A DNA stretch of 64,000 nt from Bhargavaea ginsengi (lineage in GTDB: Bacteria > Bacillota > Bacilli > Bacillales_A > Planococcaceae), in contig NZ_FNZF01000003.1 of NCBI RefSeq assembly GCF_900109165.1, forward strand, positions 310,001-374,000, given 5' to 3'. Each line of letters starts with the position of its first letter. The first letter of the stretch is position 1. The notes under the pieces are model-generated. The model saw nothing but the letters and a program-made list of their open reading frames with translations. It was not told the origin of the DNA and did not search any database. Below, in pieces: positions 1-8,431 of this stretch. The position numbers and the translations under genes were made by a program.

Positions 1-708
1 TGTCGTAAAGAACAGATGCCCGCCCTCGGCTGCCGTGGACAGTTCGCCGTGTTCCCGCAGCCAGTCCGCAGCACGCGAGACCGTCGCACGGGCCGGATCC
101 ACCAGGTGGACGTCGCCGCCCCATACTTCCCGGATCTGCCGTTCGGCAAGCGGGTAATGGGTACAGCCCATTACCAGCGTGTCCACCTGCTGTTCGCGCA
201 GCGGTGCCAAGTATTCCTTAAGAGCAGACTTGATTTCGTTATCCCCGATTTCTTCATCTTCCAGATAGGAGACAAGTTTAGGGCATGCTTCTTCATAAAC
301 ATCCAGGCCGTCCCCGTTTTCACGGATGGTCTTTCTGTACATATGGGATTCCACCGTCCGCTGGGTAGCGATGACGCCGATACGACGGTTCAGCGTTGTG
401 TTTGCGGCCATCTCCGCCCCCGGCTCGATGACCCCGATCACAGGGACGTCCATCCGCGCTTTAAGCTCGTCCAGCATGAGCGCCGATGCCGTGTTGCAGG
501 CGACAATCAGCATTTTGAGCTCAAACTGCTCCAGAAAACGGATGACTCCGAAAACCAGTTCTTTGATTTCTTCCGGGCTTTTGTTGCCATAAGGGCAGTT
601 GCCATGGTCGCCCACATATACGATCCGCTCCTCGGGAAGCCGGCCGAACAGTTCATTGGCGACGGTCAGCCCGCCGCTCCCGGAGTCGATAATTGCTATT
701 CTTTTCAT
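1..708 (-). CDS. murI: Glutamate racemase (3'-truncated by window edge)
   Basis: Interconverts L- and D-glutamate for peptidoglycan synthesis in the cytoplasm. The first 236 residues are present, out of about 265 usual for the family. The N-terminus reads MKRIAIIDSGSGG, the first catalytic cysteine lies in VACNTAS (about residue 70) and the second in VMGCTHYPL (about residue 183), so both acid/base cysteines are intact. The frame is open to base 1, ending HLFFTT, which is typical of the MurI C-terminus, so only the last 30 or so residues lie outside the window. It is the leftmost gene and is read leftward; no ribosome-binding anomaly is seen. Confidence 0.95.
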   Translation of the reverse strand, partial: MKRIAIIDSGSGGLTVANELFGRLPEERIVYVGDHGNCPYGNKSPEEIKELVFGVIRFLEQFELKMLIVACNTASALMLDELKARMDVPVIGVIEPGAEMAANTTLNRRIGVIATQRTVESHMYRKTIRENGDGLDVYEEACPKLVSYLEDEEIGDNEIKSALKEYLAPLREQQVDTLVMGCTHYPLAERQIREVWGGDVHLVDPARATVSRAADWLREHGELSTAAEGGHLFFTT

Positions 709-810
709 AACTTTTAACCTTCTCGCTAACGCCTCCCTGTTTTCAGGAAGCGAAATTAAATGATCCTTCCATTGTAACGCATCCGGCCGCTTTGTGGTTC
801 CCTGACTCTA

Positions 811-839
811 TAAAAAAATAGCCCCCTGTCAGAGGGGGC
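811..839 (-). terminator. Intrinsic terminator of the ytr-like ABC operon
   Basis: GCCCCCT stem (821-827 with 833-839) and five-base loop, followed on the minus strand by TATTTTTTTA. It begins 7 bases after the stop of the permease gene. Confidence 0.9.
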
Positions 840-845
840 AAGTTG

Positions 846-1823
846 TTACGCCGTGACGTCCCGCTTCGAGAAGACGAGATAGCTGACGACCAGGAACACG
901 GCGGCGTATGCGACGAGCACCGCGGCCGCAAATGGAAGGGTGACATCCTCGATAAACGTTATGCCCTGGGCAAGCGCCACGAGATCATGGGAAAAGAACA
1001 GGTACTTGGCAATTTCATAACGGCTCAAAAGTGCCGAAACTGTATTGCCGGTAAAGTAGATAAACAGCGACAGGCCGATCGCGAGCGCGCCGGAACGGAA
1101 CACGCTGCCGATCATGAAGGCGAACGTCGTGTAGACGATGACATTCACGAACGCGAGGAGAAGGTGATAAAGCGTAAGCGTCCAGACCGAGACTTCGGCC
1201 ACTTCCCCGCTTCTCACTGCAAGCTCTGCTCCTGCGTCCGGAGAAAACAGAATGTACGCCATCGCGACTGAGACCACGAAGCCGACCAGCGTAAGCAGCG
1301 CGCCGAACAATGCCGTGGCCAAGAACTTCGAGGTCAGCACCTTCCATCGCCTGACCGGTCGGGCAAGGAGCATCTTGATCGTCCCATCGGAAAATTCCGT
1401 GGCAACGATGCCGGCCGCAACGATGATGGCAAACAGCATGGCGAGCGTGGCGATGCCGGAGGAATCCTTGATCATCTGTTGCCGGCTATAGCTTCCGTGT
1501 GGCTCAACATCTTCGGCAAGCCGGTATTCCACGATCTGCAGCTCTTCTTTCAGCTCCGCCTCACGTGAGGAAGAAAGATCCGGGTCAGCCAGCTGCGCAG
1601 ATATTCCTTCCCGTTCCGCTTCCGCCTGCATGCGCCAGTCCGGCGCTGCGGCCGGTCCCTCGACCGAGACACCTCCGCTTTCCGCGCGGTTCTCTTCCAT
1701 CGTGGAAATCCACTTGGTCAGACCCATCATGCCGGCTACGCCAACGACCAGGAGAATGGCCATGACCCATGTTGCTTTTTTGTTCCACAGCTTCATCCAT
1801 TCATTTTGCAACAGCTTCAGCAA
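846..1823 (-). CDS. ABC-2 type transporter permease, BcrB/NatB-like
   Basis: 325-residue membrane protein, the last gene of a five-gene operon. One N-terminal transmembrane segment (about residues 17-36) is followed by a roughly 100-residue hydrophilic extracellular region and then five hydrophobic segments from about residue 120 to the end, the pattern of ABC-2 permeases paired with BcrA-type ATPases. The start is TTG at 1823, chosen because GGAGG lies 8 bases upstream; it overlaps the upstream ATPase gene by 23 bases, indicating coupled translation with its partner. The substrate cannot be told from sequence; peptide antibiotics or lipid-linked targets are usual for this family. Confidence 0.85.
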   Translation of the reverse strand: MLKLLQNEWMKLWNKKATWVMAILLVVGVAGMMGLTKWISTMEENRAESGGVSVEGPAAAPDWRMQAEAEREGISAQLADPDLSSSREAELKEELQIVEYRLAEDVEPHGSYSRQQMIKDSSGIATLAMLFAIIVAAGIVATEFSDGTIKMLLARPVRRWKVLTSKFLATALFGALLTLVGFVVSVAMAYILFSPDAGAELAVRSGEVAEVSVWTLTLYHLLLAFVNVIVYTTFAFMIGSVFRSGALAIGLSLFIYFTGNTVSALLSRYEIAKYLFFSHDLVALAQGITFIEDVTLPFAAAVLVAYAAVFLVVSYLVFSKRDVTA

Positions 1824-2730
1824 TCTGTCCGCCTCCCGTCATTTCAATGAACTCGTCTTCAAGTGTCTTGCGGTGAGGACGGACCGCGTACAGGTCGAGG
1901 CCTCCGGCAATCACGCTTTTCGCAAGCTCCGGTATCCGCTCCGCCCCCTCTTCGATGATGAACCCTGCACCGGATTCAACCGGCTCGTACCCTTTTGACT
2001 CGAGGACGGCCTTGAGCTGTGCTGCCGGCTGCGCTTCGATGTAATGATGCGGCCTTGAATCTTCCTTCATCTCCCGGATGTCGATCAGCTTACCGTTCTG
2101 GATGACGGCGATCCGGTCGCACATCAGCTCGATCTCAGACAGCAGGTGGCTCGAGACAAAGACCGAGACACCCGATTTTTCCGCAAGGCTCCGGAGATAC
2201 GCGCGGAACTCCCTGATTCCGGCCGGATCGAGTCCGTTTGTCGGCTCATCCAGGATGAGGAATTTCGGATCGTGCAGCAACGCCTGTGCGAGTCCGAGGC
2301 GCTGGCGCATGCCGAGCGAATAGGTGCCGACTCTCTCATGGATCCGGTTCTCGAGTCCCACCTGGCGGACCACTTCCATGATGCGGTCCTTTGTGACGCC
2401 CTTGTGCATGCGGGCAAAGTGGACGAGGTTCTTGTAGCCGGTCATGTATTTGTACATCTCCGGGTTCTCGACGATAACGCCGATATTGGACATGGCCGCT
2501 TCGAATTCGTTTTGGACGGACTTGCCCGCGACGAATACTTCTCCCGATGTCGGCTTCATCAGTCCTGCCATCATACGGATTGTCGTTGTTTTCCCTGCTC
2601 CGTTCGGCCCGAGGAACCCGGTTACCTGGCCCGGGTAAAGCTTCAGGTTCAAGTCGTCAATGATCTTCTTTCCGCGGATTGCCTTTGATAAGTGCCTGAG
2701 TTCCACTATCGGCTCAGCTTGGTTTGCCAA
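1801..2730 (-). CDS. ABC transporter ATP-binding protein, BcrA-like
   Basis: Cytoplasmic ATPase of about 309 residues. Walker A is GPNGAGKT, the signature is YSLGMRQR and Walker B is FLILDEPTNGLD; a C-terminal extension of about 90 residues after the nucleotide-binding domain is typical of BcrA/NatA-type exporters. I prefer the TTG at 2730 (AAGGGAAG 8 bases upstream) over the GTG at 2739, which abuts its Shine-Dalgarno sequence. It overlaps the preceding ATPase gene by 17 bases and the following permease by 23, so it most likely energises that permease. Neighbouring YtrA-type control suggests induction by envelope stress or antibiotics. Confidence 0.88.
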   Translation of the reverse strand: MANQAEPIVELRHLSKAIRGKKIIDDLNLKLYPGQVTGFLGPNGAGKTTTIRMMAGLMKPTSGEVFVAGKSVQNEFEAAMSNIGVIVENPEMYKYMTGYKNLVHFARMHKGVTKDRIMEVVRQVGLENRIHERVGTYSLGMRQRLGLAQALLHDPKFLILDEPTNGLDPAGIREFRAYLRSLAEKSGVSVFVSSHLLSEIELMCDRIAVIQNGKLIDIREMKEDSRPHHYIEAQPAAQLKAVLESKGYEPVESGAGFIIEEGAERIPELAKSVIAGGLDLYAVRPHRKTLEDEFIEMTGGGQIAEAVAK

Positions 2731-3436
2731 CCGGTTCACTTCCCTTTTGGTAGAGTGTGCGCAAATACGCGGTCAGGCCGCCCGGCTGCGCCATCCGGAT
2801 ATCTTCCACAGCATCATGGGCGGCGATCCGCCCGTTTTTCAGTACGGCGATTTCATCGAGGAGCGGGGCGACATCGTGCAGCTCGTGCGTCGACATGATG
2901 ACAGTCTGACGCTCCGGGTCGGTGAATCGGATAAGGCCTTTCACGATTGATTCGCGGACCATCGGGTCAAGACCCGAAAACGGCTCGTCGAGCAGGTAGG
3001 CATCCGCTTCCCTCCCTAATGTTGCTACGATCTTGGCACGTCCCCGGTTTCCTTTTGAAAGGTTTTTCAGCTTGGTTTTCCTGTCGACATTCAGAAATTC
3101 CGCTGCCTCAAGCGCCTTTTCCATTGAAAAGTCCGGATACTGCGACTCCTGGAAGCGGAGCAGCTCATCAGTTGTGAAATACGGGTAATACAGATCGGCG
3201 TCCGCCATGTAGGCAATATGCCGGCCGGCGGAGATCCGTGTAATCGGCTGGCCGTTCAGAAGAACATCTCCTGTATCCGCCCCCATGACGCCGGCCATAA
3301 TTTTCAGGAGTGTCGATTTGCCGCTTCCGTTCTCCCCCGCGAGTCCAATGATTTTACCCCGCCCGAAGGCCGCGGTCGCGCCGGCCAGCGCCCGGCGCCG
3401 GCCGAATGACCGGCTTACCTGTTTGATCTCGATCAT
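2714..3436 (-). CDS. ABC transporter ATP-binding protein, YtrB-like
   Basis: 240-residue ATPase with Walker A GENGSGKST (about residues 35-43), a degenerate signature LSKGNRGRAK and Walker B AYLLDEPFSGLDP. The short length without a C-terminal extension and position directly after a YtrA-type GntR gene match YtrB of the Bacillus ytr operon. The ATG overlaps the regulator's stop (ATGA), so the two are translationally coupled. The partner permease is probably the 266-residue membrane protein encoded first in the operon. Confidence 0.88.
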   Translation of the reverse strand: MIEIKQVSRSFGRRRALAGATAAFGRGKIIGLAGENGSGKSTLLKIMAGVMGADTGDVLLNGQPITRISAGRHIAYMADADLYYPYFTTDELLRFQESQYPDFSMEKALEAAEFLNVDRKTKLKNLSKGNRGRAKIVATLGREADAYLLDEPFSGLDPMVRESIVKGLIRFTDPERQTVIMSTHELHDVAPLLDEIAVLKNGRIAAHDAVEDIRMAQPGGLTAYLRTLYQKGSEPVGKPS

Positions 3437-3795
3437 CCCTGTCTCCTCCTCGTCATGGACTCCGCGATTTCTTGTTCCGTGAAGCCGAGCGCCTCGATGT
3501 TCCGGATAAAATCATCGATGAGCTGCGCCTTTTTCTCCTCTCTCAGTTGTCCGAGCCGTTCCGCGTTCTCCGTGACGAACGTCCCCTGGCCCCGCTTCGT
3601 TTCGGTAATGCCCATCCCCTCCAGCTCCTTGTACACTCGTTGCATCGTATTGGCATTGACGCCGGCTTCGACCGCGTATTCTCTTACCGACGGCAGCTTT
3701 TCTCCCGGCTTCAGGGCGCCCCGGATCAGGTCACCCGTGATCCGGTCGATCAGCTGCTGGTAGATCGGCTTATCCGGCAGGAAGTCAAAACTCAT
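3433..3795 (-). CDS. GntR-family transcriptional regulator, YtrA subfamily
   Basis: 120 residues: an N-terminal winged helix (IYQQLIDRITGDLIRGAL...EKLPSVREYA..AGVN.NTMQRVYKELE) followed by only a short C-terminal helical tail, which defines the YtrA subfamily rather than FadR/HutC types with ligand domains. Known members repress neighbouring ABC transporter operons and are relieved by cell-wall antibiotics. It lies second in the operon, its ATG directly following the upstream permease stop, with AGGAAGG as ribosome-binding site. An inverted repeat GTGTA-N12-TACAC (4631-4652) in the operon promoter region is its probable operator. Confidence 0.9.
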   Translation of the reverse strand: MSFDFLPDKPIYQQLIDRITGDLIRGALKPGEKLPSVREYAVEAGVNANTMQRVYKELEGMGITETKRGQGTFVTENAERLGQLREEKKAQLIDDFIRNIEALGFTEQEIAESMTRRRQG

Positions 3796-4596
3796 TCATC
3801 GCGCCACCTTCCTGTTGAAGATATAGATGGCGAGCATCGCGAGGAGAATTGCCTCGATCGCGGCAAGCCCGACTCCGCTGGCAGCAATTGTCCCCGTGAA
3901 ATCCAGCGACCAGTCATTGACCCGGTTCAGGCGTTCCGTGTAGGTCAGCGGAATCTCACCATAACCCGCGAGCTTTTCATAAGGCCCCCATCGGGCCACT
4001 TTCTGGAATACATAGAACGTTCCGCCCACCAGCATGCCTGTCAGGATAACCGCGCCGATTTTCGTGAACTTCTTCAGCCACTGGTAAATGGTCCAGAACA
4101 GGAAGCCGAGCACCATCTGCATGATTCCGAGAAACAGCGAGACAGTACCGACCTCCGCAAAGAAGCCCATGAACCATCCGAGCGGCATGCCCTCCGGAAG
4201 GCCTGACCCTCCGCCGAACAGGTGAATCATCCCATTGGCCAGTGCCAGGACCGTGAATAGAAACAGCATGGATGCCACGGTCATCAGCACGGCAAAGACC
4301 GCTTTGACGCCGACGAGAACGTAGGACGGTGCAGGGGAATGCAGCCAGATATCCGGCCGTTTCATATCCGCCTGCAGGCTGACAAGCAGGCTGACCACCG
4401 GCATATAGCTGAGTGCCAGCACCCAGAAGCCCATGATGATGAACGCAATGTTCATCACCGGAACTTCGTGGAAGGCATAGCGCTGCAGCAAAAACGGCAC
4501 CACCCCAATGCTGAGCACGGCAGCAAGTACCAGAAACGCCATCCCCAGACGCGCCTGAATCCACTCTTTCCACAAGAGCCCTTTCCATCGGCTCAT
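3796..4596 (-). CDS. ABC-2 family membrane protein, YtrC/D-like
   Basis: 266-residue polytopic membrane protein and the first gene of the operon. Six hydrophobic segments are visible, starting around residues 17-37 and ending with one at the C-terminus. The ATG at 4596 is chosen because AAGGA lies about 8-10 bases upstream; a GTG at 4605 abuts this site. No enzymatic motif is present. By position it is the permease for the YtrB-like ATPase. A membrane gene ahead of the regulator differs from the regulator-first order of the Bacillus subtilis ytr operon. Confidence 0.78.
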   Translation of the reverse strand: MSRWKGLLWKEWIQARLGMAFLVLAAVLSIGVVPFLLQRYAFHEVPVMNIAFIIMGFWVLALSYMPVVSLLVSLQADMKRPDIWLHSPAPSYVLVGVKAVFAVLMTVASMLFLFTVLALANGMIHLFGGGSGLPEGMPLGWFMGFFAEVGTVSLFLGIMQMVLGFLFWTIYQWLKKFTKIGAVILTGMLVGGTFYVFQKVARWGPYEKLAGYGEIPLTYTERLNRVNDWSLDFTGTIAASGVGLAAIEAILLAMLAIYIFNRKVAR

Positions 4597-4630
4597 AAAC
4601 TTCACTTCCTTGAATTTGCATTGTGTATCG

Positions 4631-4652
4631 GTGTATTAGTTACATAGTACAC
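4631..4652 (-). promoter_or_regulatory. Probable operator of the YtrA-type regulator
   Basis: Inverted repeat GTGTA at 4631-4635 and TACAC at 4648-4652 with 12 bases between, about 35-56 bases upstream of the permease ATG. The arms match the kind of repeat known for YtrA-family repressors (AGTGTA-spacer-TACACT). On the minus strand it overlaps TACTAT, a plausible -10. The promoter assignment is inference; the repeat is directly visible. Confidence 0.6.
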
Positions 4653-4710
4653 TGGTATTCAAACAAAATGCAAGGCGTTCGCGGAATTTATTTGGAAATC
4701 TGGTTGCCCA

Positions 4711-4740
4711 TAATAAAAACGCCTTCTGCAGAAGGCGTCA
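4711..4740 (-). terminator. Terminator of the thiopeptide operon
   Basis: Perfect 20-base palindrome with 10-base arms (4719-4738, arm ACGCCTTCTG) followed on the minus strand by TTTTATTAT. It lies 28 bases after the stop of the last cluster gene and separates the cluster from the ytr-like operon. Confidence 0.88.
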
Positions 4741-4767
4741 CAAGAAGAATGAGAAAAAGCGGGATCC

Positions 4768-5634
4768 CTAGAATCCCGCAGTCCGGTGCAGCACTGGTGA
4801 TTGAACTTCGAGGGGCCGGGTCACTACCGGTTCCGCACGCCCCTCCAACGAAACCCGGTCAATCAATAATCTGCTCCGCAATGGAAGCCCTACATCCTCC
4901 GAGAGGTCCTCCTCCAGTCCATACAGTACGGCAAACAAGATCCGGCGAATAAAGAAGTACAGCAAGGCGGCCTCACCGGGACTTTCCTGTGGCAGATCCG
5001 CGGCCTGCTCCAAAGAATCGGGCATCCGGAAGCGGTCCGTCAAGATCAGCGGCCCCACCTCGATCCGGCTGCCGGTAAGATCCATGAACAGCACCCGTTC
5101 CGAAGCCGCCCGGGCATCGTCGCGCCTTACGGTTTCCGAGCTTTCCAAGATTACCGCATCATAGCTCCCGGCCGTTTTCTTCGTATCCACCTGAAGATAT
5201 GGAATCTTCCCCAGCATGGTTCGCAGCTGCGGAAAACGCTCCGGATCCGCTGCAAACCAGATGCGGAACCCGCTGCCATTCTCCGCAAAGTCCCTGACCG
5301 TCTGCTCAATCCTCCCAAATGGCCTGCCGGTCAGAAACAGATTCCTGAAGACCTCCAGATCGGATCTGACGGCAGACAGCATGGCACGCTCCCTTTCTGA
5401 CCGGCACTCCATGAACAGGCCCGGAAATTTATTCAGGAACGCCTTTGCATAGGCGTACTCCCGGGATTGTTCGGCTGCCTGCCCGGAAAAGCCCTGATTC
5501 AGCAACATGCTGAACCGGAGAAAGTTCAGTTCCCCTTTCCGGACAGCCGCTTCCACTGTTCCCTTCTCACTGTTTTCAATGGTCACCAGCCCGCCTCTGT
5601 CATATAGGCCGACGGCCGGTCGCATGATGAACAT
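4768..5634 (-). CDS. Thiopeptide cluster protein, degenerate ThiF/cyclodehydratase-like C-terminus
   Basis: 288 residues, last gene of the RiPP operon. I do not recognise a catalytic domain with certainty. The stretch YDAVILESSE...VLFMDLTGSRIEVGPLIL (about residues 165-205) resembles the segment just before the cysteine-rich end of E1-like TOMM partner proteins, but no CxxC zinc motif or nucleotide-binding loop is present. It could be an E1-like scaffold remnant or a partner of the preceding SagB-type dehydrogenase. Start ATG at 5634 has AGGTG 6 bases upstream; a GTG at 5643 follows the SagB stop immediately. Its operon position makes a role in peptide maturation likely, but the function is unassigned. 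Confidence 0.65.
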   Translation of the reverse strand: MFIMRPAVGLYDRGGLVTIENSEKGTVEAAVRKGELNFLRFSMLLNQGFSGQAAEQSREYAYAKAFLNKFPGLFMECRSERERAMLSAVRSDLEVFRNLFLTGRPFGRIEQTVRDFAENGSGFRIWFAADPERFPQLRTMLGKIPYLQVDTKKTAGSYDAVILESSETVRRDDARAASERVLFMDLTGSRIEVGPLILTDRFRMPDSLEQAADLPQESPGEAALLYFFIRRILFAVLYGLEEDLSEDVGLPLRSRLLIDRVSLEGRAEPVVTRPLEVQSPVLHRTAGF

Positions 5635-5643
5635 TCCAATCAC

Positions 5644-6372
5644 CTACCCTAATAAGAATGAGTACAGCACGTCGTCTCCTGTTCCGATAATCGTTCCGAG
5701 AGGCGCATCATAAAATCCGCCGAGCGGAAGCGACCGGATTCCCAGGTAATTCGCCACGAGCTGGATGTTCTGGCCGATATGCCCGGCTTCCTGCTGGACC
5801 AGCTTGTAGGAAATATCGGGATACTTGGCGGCAATCGAGTCCAGATCGGCCGTAAGGGCAATGGCAAACTGTGCGGTGGCCGCACTTTCCTTCTGGATAT
5901 ATGCCTGTTCGATCCGGCTCCACGGGACACTTTTCCGTCCGGCCAGGAGGCCCCGGTCCGCATCCACCTGGCAGACATTCCACCTTCCCAGGGATTCTTC
6001 CACCCTATTTTCATTGAACAGCAGATGAATCCGGACATAGTAGCGGGCACCTCCGGACGGATAGGCCCTTCCCTCTCGTTCATGGCCGATAAACGCAAGC
6101 TGGGTAAACCGGGCGATCAGCGGCAAGTCGATGGTCTGCTCGTTCGGAAACGGATAAGGCCAGGTATGCCGCTGCATCAGTGCATTCTCGAAGCCGTTTG
6201 TTCGATCAGGAACATAGTCCATCTGATGAAGGACTTCCCCCTCAACAGGCTCGGGAATCCGTTCGCTGTGCTTGTAAACCTGCATGCTCGTATAAACCGG
6301 ATCATTGATTGTCAGGCGATGATAGTCCTGGTAAAGACGGTCGTAGCCGACTTTGAAATCCCAAAGCCTCAT
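5644..6372 (-). CDS. SagB-type FMN dehydrogenase (azoline oxidase)
   Basis: 242-residue nitroreductase-fold protein. Motifs AYPSGGARYYVRIHLL (about residue 105) and QQEAGHIGQNIQLVANYL...LGGFYD (about 190-222) are diagnostic of SagB/ThcOx-type oxidases, which use FMN to oxidise thiazolines and oxazolines to azoles. In this operon it would aromatise heterocycles made by the YcaO protein. The ATG overlaps the previous gene's stop (ATGA). It carries the stronger SagB consensus of the two nitroreductase-like genes in the operon, so it is the likelier active subunit. Confidence 0.85.
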   Translation of the reverse strand: MRLWDFKVGYDRLYQDYHRLTINDPVYTSMQVYKHSERIPEPVEGEVLHQMDYVPDRTNGFENALMQRHTWPYPFPNEQTIDLPLIARFTQLAFIGHEREGRAYPSGGARYYVRIHLLFNENRVEESLGRWNVCQVDADRGLLAGRKSVPWSRIEQAYIQKESAATAQFAIALTADLDSIAAKYPDISYKLVQQEAGHIGQNIQLVANYLGIRSLPLGGFYDAPLGTIIGTGDDVLYSFLLG

Positions 6373-7220
6373 ACCGCCGCGGCGCCCTTGGCCAAAAATA
6401 TCCCCGACAGGAAATGCTCATTTTCAGGGGAGATGCCGAGCCGGTTGTTCAGCATATGGATGTGGGACACCATGAGGTAATGGACGTCTTCCTCACGGTA
6501 CGTGTTTTGGATGTCGAGGATCCGTCGCATGGCGGATTCAAGGTCTGCAAGATAATCCCGATATACCTCCGGCACCTCGCTCCTGTACCGGTTCTTTTCC
6601 AGTCGCTTTTGGAGCGCGTTCCGGACAGCCTCATGCCGCGCATCCGCACCGAACGATTCCCAGACCCTGTGGTAAGCCGAGAAGAAATCCTCCTCCGAGC
6701 GGGTCATGCCGATCTTTTCCGCGATCATGAAGCTGTATTGCATCAGGTCGAACGCCACCACATACCGTTTCGGCCATTCAAGCGAATCTATGATCGTTTT
6801 GGCCATCTCCGACGATCTGTGGAACAGCTGCTCCGAGTGGCCCATGGCCTCCTGCCCTCCGTAGCGTTCCCACTCCGGCCCGTACGGGATATCCCGGATG
6901 CTGAAATTCGGATACACCTCCAGGTTGTTCACACCCTCCAGTTCGACGATCCGATTGTCATAGCTGACTTCCCTGAAGGGATGATCTGCATGGTCCTTTC
7001 CGAATGCCTCCAGCCGGTCTGACAGCAAGGCGTCAAACCGCTTTTTTCTGACGGGATCCTCAAACCGGCAGCGGAGCCGGATATGCGGACCTCCCTGCCA
7101 ATAGCGGATAAAAAACCACTGATCCGGTGTCACCGCATCGATCACCCTGAACAGATGACCGCTGAGGAATTGGTCAATCAGCCCAAAATCATGAATAAAC
7201 AAGTGTTTCGAATGCCACAT
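6369..7220 (-). CDS. Thiopeptide-type biosynthesis protein, SpaB_C elimination domain
   Basis: 283 residues forming one stand-alone domain of the TIGR03891/SpaB_C type. The N-terminal motif WFFIRYWQGGPHIRLRCRF (about residues 35-53) and the C-terminal SHIHMLNNRLGI (about 255-266) are family hallmarks, the latter holding the His and Asn-Arg conserved in glutamate-eliminating lyases. Established role: removes glutamate from glutamylated Ser/Thr to give dehydroalanine or dehydrobutyrine, completing the reaction begun by the split LanB protein in the same operon. Good ribosome-binding site GGAGG 7 bases before the ATG. Confidence 0.85.
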   Translation of the reverse strand: MWHSKHLFIHDFGLIDQFLSGHLFRVIDAVTPDQWFFIRYWQGGPHIRLRCRFEDPVRKKRFDALLSDRLEAFGKDHADHPFREVSYDNRIVELEGVNNLEVYPNFSIRDIPYGPEWERYGGQEAMGHSEQLFHRSSEMAKTIIDSLEWPKRYVVAFDLMQYSFMIAEKIGMTRSEEDFFSAYHRVWESFGADARHEAVRNALQKRLEKNRYRSEVPEVYRDYLADLESAMRRILDIQNTYREEDVHYLMVSHIHMLNNRLGISPENEHFLSGIFLAKGAAAV

Positions 7221-7242
7221 GTCTCCCCCTCCTTCTATTTAC

Positions 7243-8421
7243 TTAACGGCCGCCGGGAACCTTGATCGTCACGGCCTGGTTCCGATCCGGGAACACGACG
7301 GCAGAGTAGCCGATGGCCATGTCGTCCGGAAGACGGGTTTTTCTTCTGACGTACGCGTCATCAACGTTTTTCAAGGGACGCACCGCACAATTTTCCCCGG
7401 CCATGGAAACAGAAATAAACTGCATCAGGCGGCCCATTTCCATGAACAATGGCGTGGCGTCCGCCTTGATGTCCGTTTTACTAAACGCCATAAAGACCCA
7501 AAACTGAAACCCGAGAAAATTCGAGAACTCATGGTACTCCGATAGCAGCCGCTGATCCTCCCGCTCCCCTTCAAACGGACAGATGTGAATGAGACGGCCT
7601 TCCTCCAGCCGGTAGTAACCCGGCGCAAACCCTCTGACATCGTTCACTGCGACCAATAGCTTGATGCCGGCCTCTTCCAGCACAGGACCTGCCCGCTCCA
7701 TCAGGTCGTTAAGCGGCTGCTGGTCCAGTGTCCGGTGGTAAAAGACGTCCCCTTCTCCTCTCTGGTCCGCCGTACGGTCTGTAAAATGCCTTTCCGTCAG
7801 GGAGAATAGCATCGCGTCCGGCACCGCCCCGGGTTCCCTGTCGGCACTGGCTTCTCCCGGACCGACGCGGAGAACCGCACGAGGGCGGATATGGATGCCG
7901 GACAGGTGATCCGTTTCTGAAGAACTGCCTGCCGGTGCATACCGGTACACGCATCCCGCCTGCTGCAAGGCAAACTCCAGATTGAACAGGGCGTGGCCGG
8001 CGTTCAGGGCGGACAGCATCCGGGAGAACTCGCCGTAATACAGCTGCAGTCTGCGGTCATCCGTCATGAGAACGGCCCGGTCTCCTGTCCCCTCCGCCGG
8101 ACCGATGTCCACCACGCGGTCCCTGAACGGGTCATAGGCATGGATCCGCCCTTCCGTCATGATCAGGATTTTGATGGTCTTCATATTCCTTGCGCCCGGT
8201 ATAAGCGGATGGAACGGATAGCGGCTCGCCAGGTCGACCCTGCGGACCTTCTCCGTGTATTCGTAGACCAGCCGCATCATCCGCACCTTCTGCGGCGCTG
8301 CCTGTGACGGCCGTCCCGCCCGGACAGCCGCTCCGATCCGGTCCGGATCCGGCGACACCTCCCCCCGGGCAAAGTGTTCAAACCGCCTGTCAGTAAAGGC
8401 GTCCAGATAAGCCGCATCCAT
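7243..8421 (-). CDS. Nitroreductase-like TOMM/thiopeptide biosynthesis protein
   Basis: 392 residues. The C-terminal half has a weak nitroreductase/SagB pattern (LLSEYHEFSNFLGFQFWVFM near residue 300, followed by MEMGRLMQFISVSMA), but the usual FMN-binding SGGxxYP motif is not evident, so it may be a structural or degenerate partner of the SagB protein two genes downstream. ATG at 8421 is used because GAGGTGAG precedes it; upstream in-frame codons would overlap the YcaO gene. Two SagB-like subunits per cluster are common in heterocycle-forming RiPP pathways. Exact role inferred from context. Confidence 0.65.
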   Translation of the reverse strand: MDAAYLDAFTDRRFEHFARGEVSPDPDRIGAAVRAGRPSQAAPQKVRMMRLVYEYTEKVRRVDLASRYPFHPLIPGARNMKTIKILIMTEGRIHAYDPFRDRVVDIGPAEGTGDRAVLMTDDRRLQLYYGEFSRMLSALNAGHALFNLEFALQQAGCVYRYAPAGSSSETDHLSGIHIRPRAVLRVGPGEASADREPGAVPDAMLFSLTERHFTDRTADQRGEGDVFYHRTLDQQPLNDLMERAGPVLEEAGIKLLVAVNDVRGFAPGYYRLEEGRLIHICPFEGEREDQRLLSEYHEFSNFLGFQFWVFMAFSKTDIKADATPLFMEMGRLMQFISVSMAGENCAVRPLKNVDDAYVRRKTRLPDDMAIGYSAVVFPDRNQAVTIKVPGGR

Positions 8422-8431
8422 CGTGCTCACC

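Noticed and set aside
16-717. Plus-strand 233-codon frame at the left end
   Set aside because: Antisense to murI, which has both catalytic cysteines.
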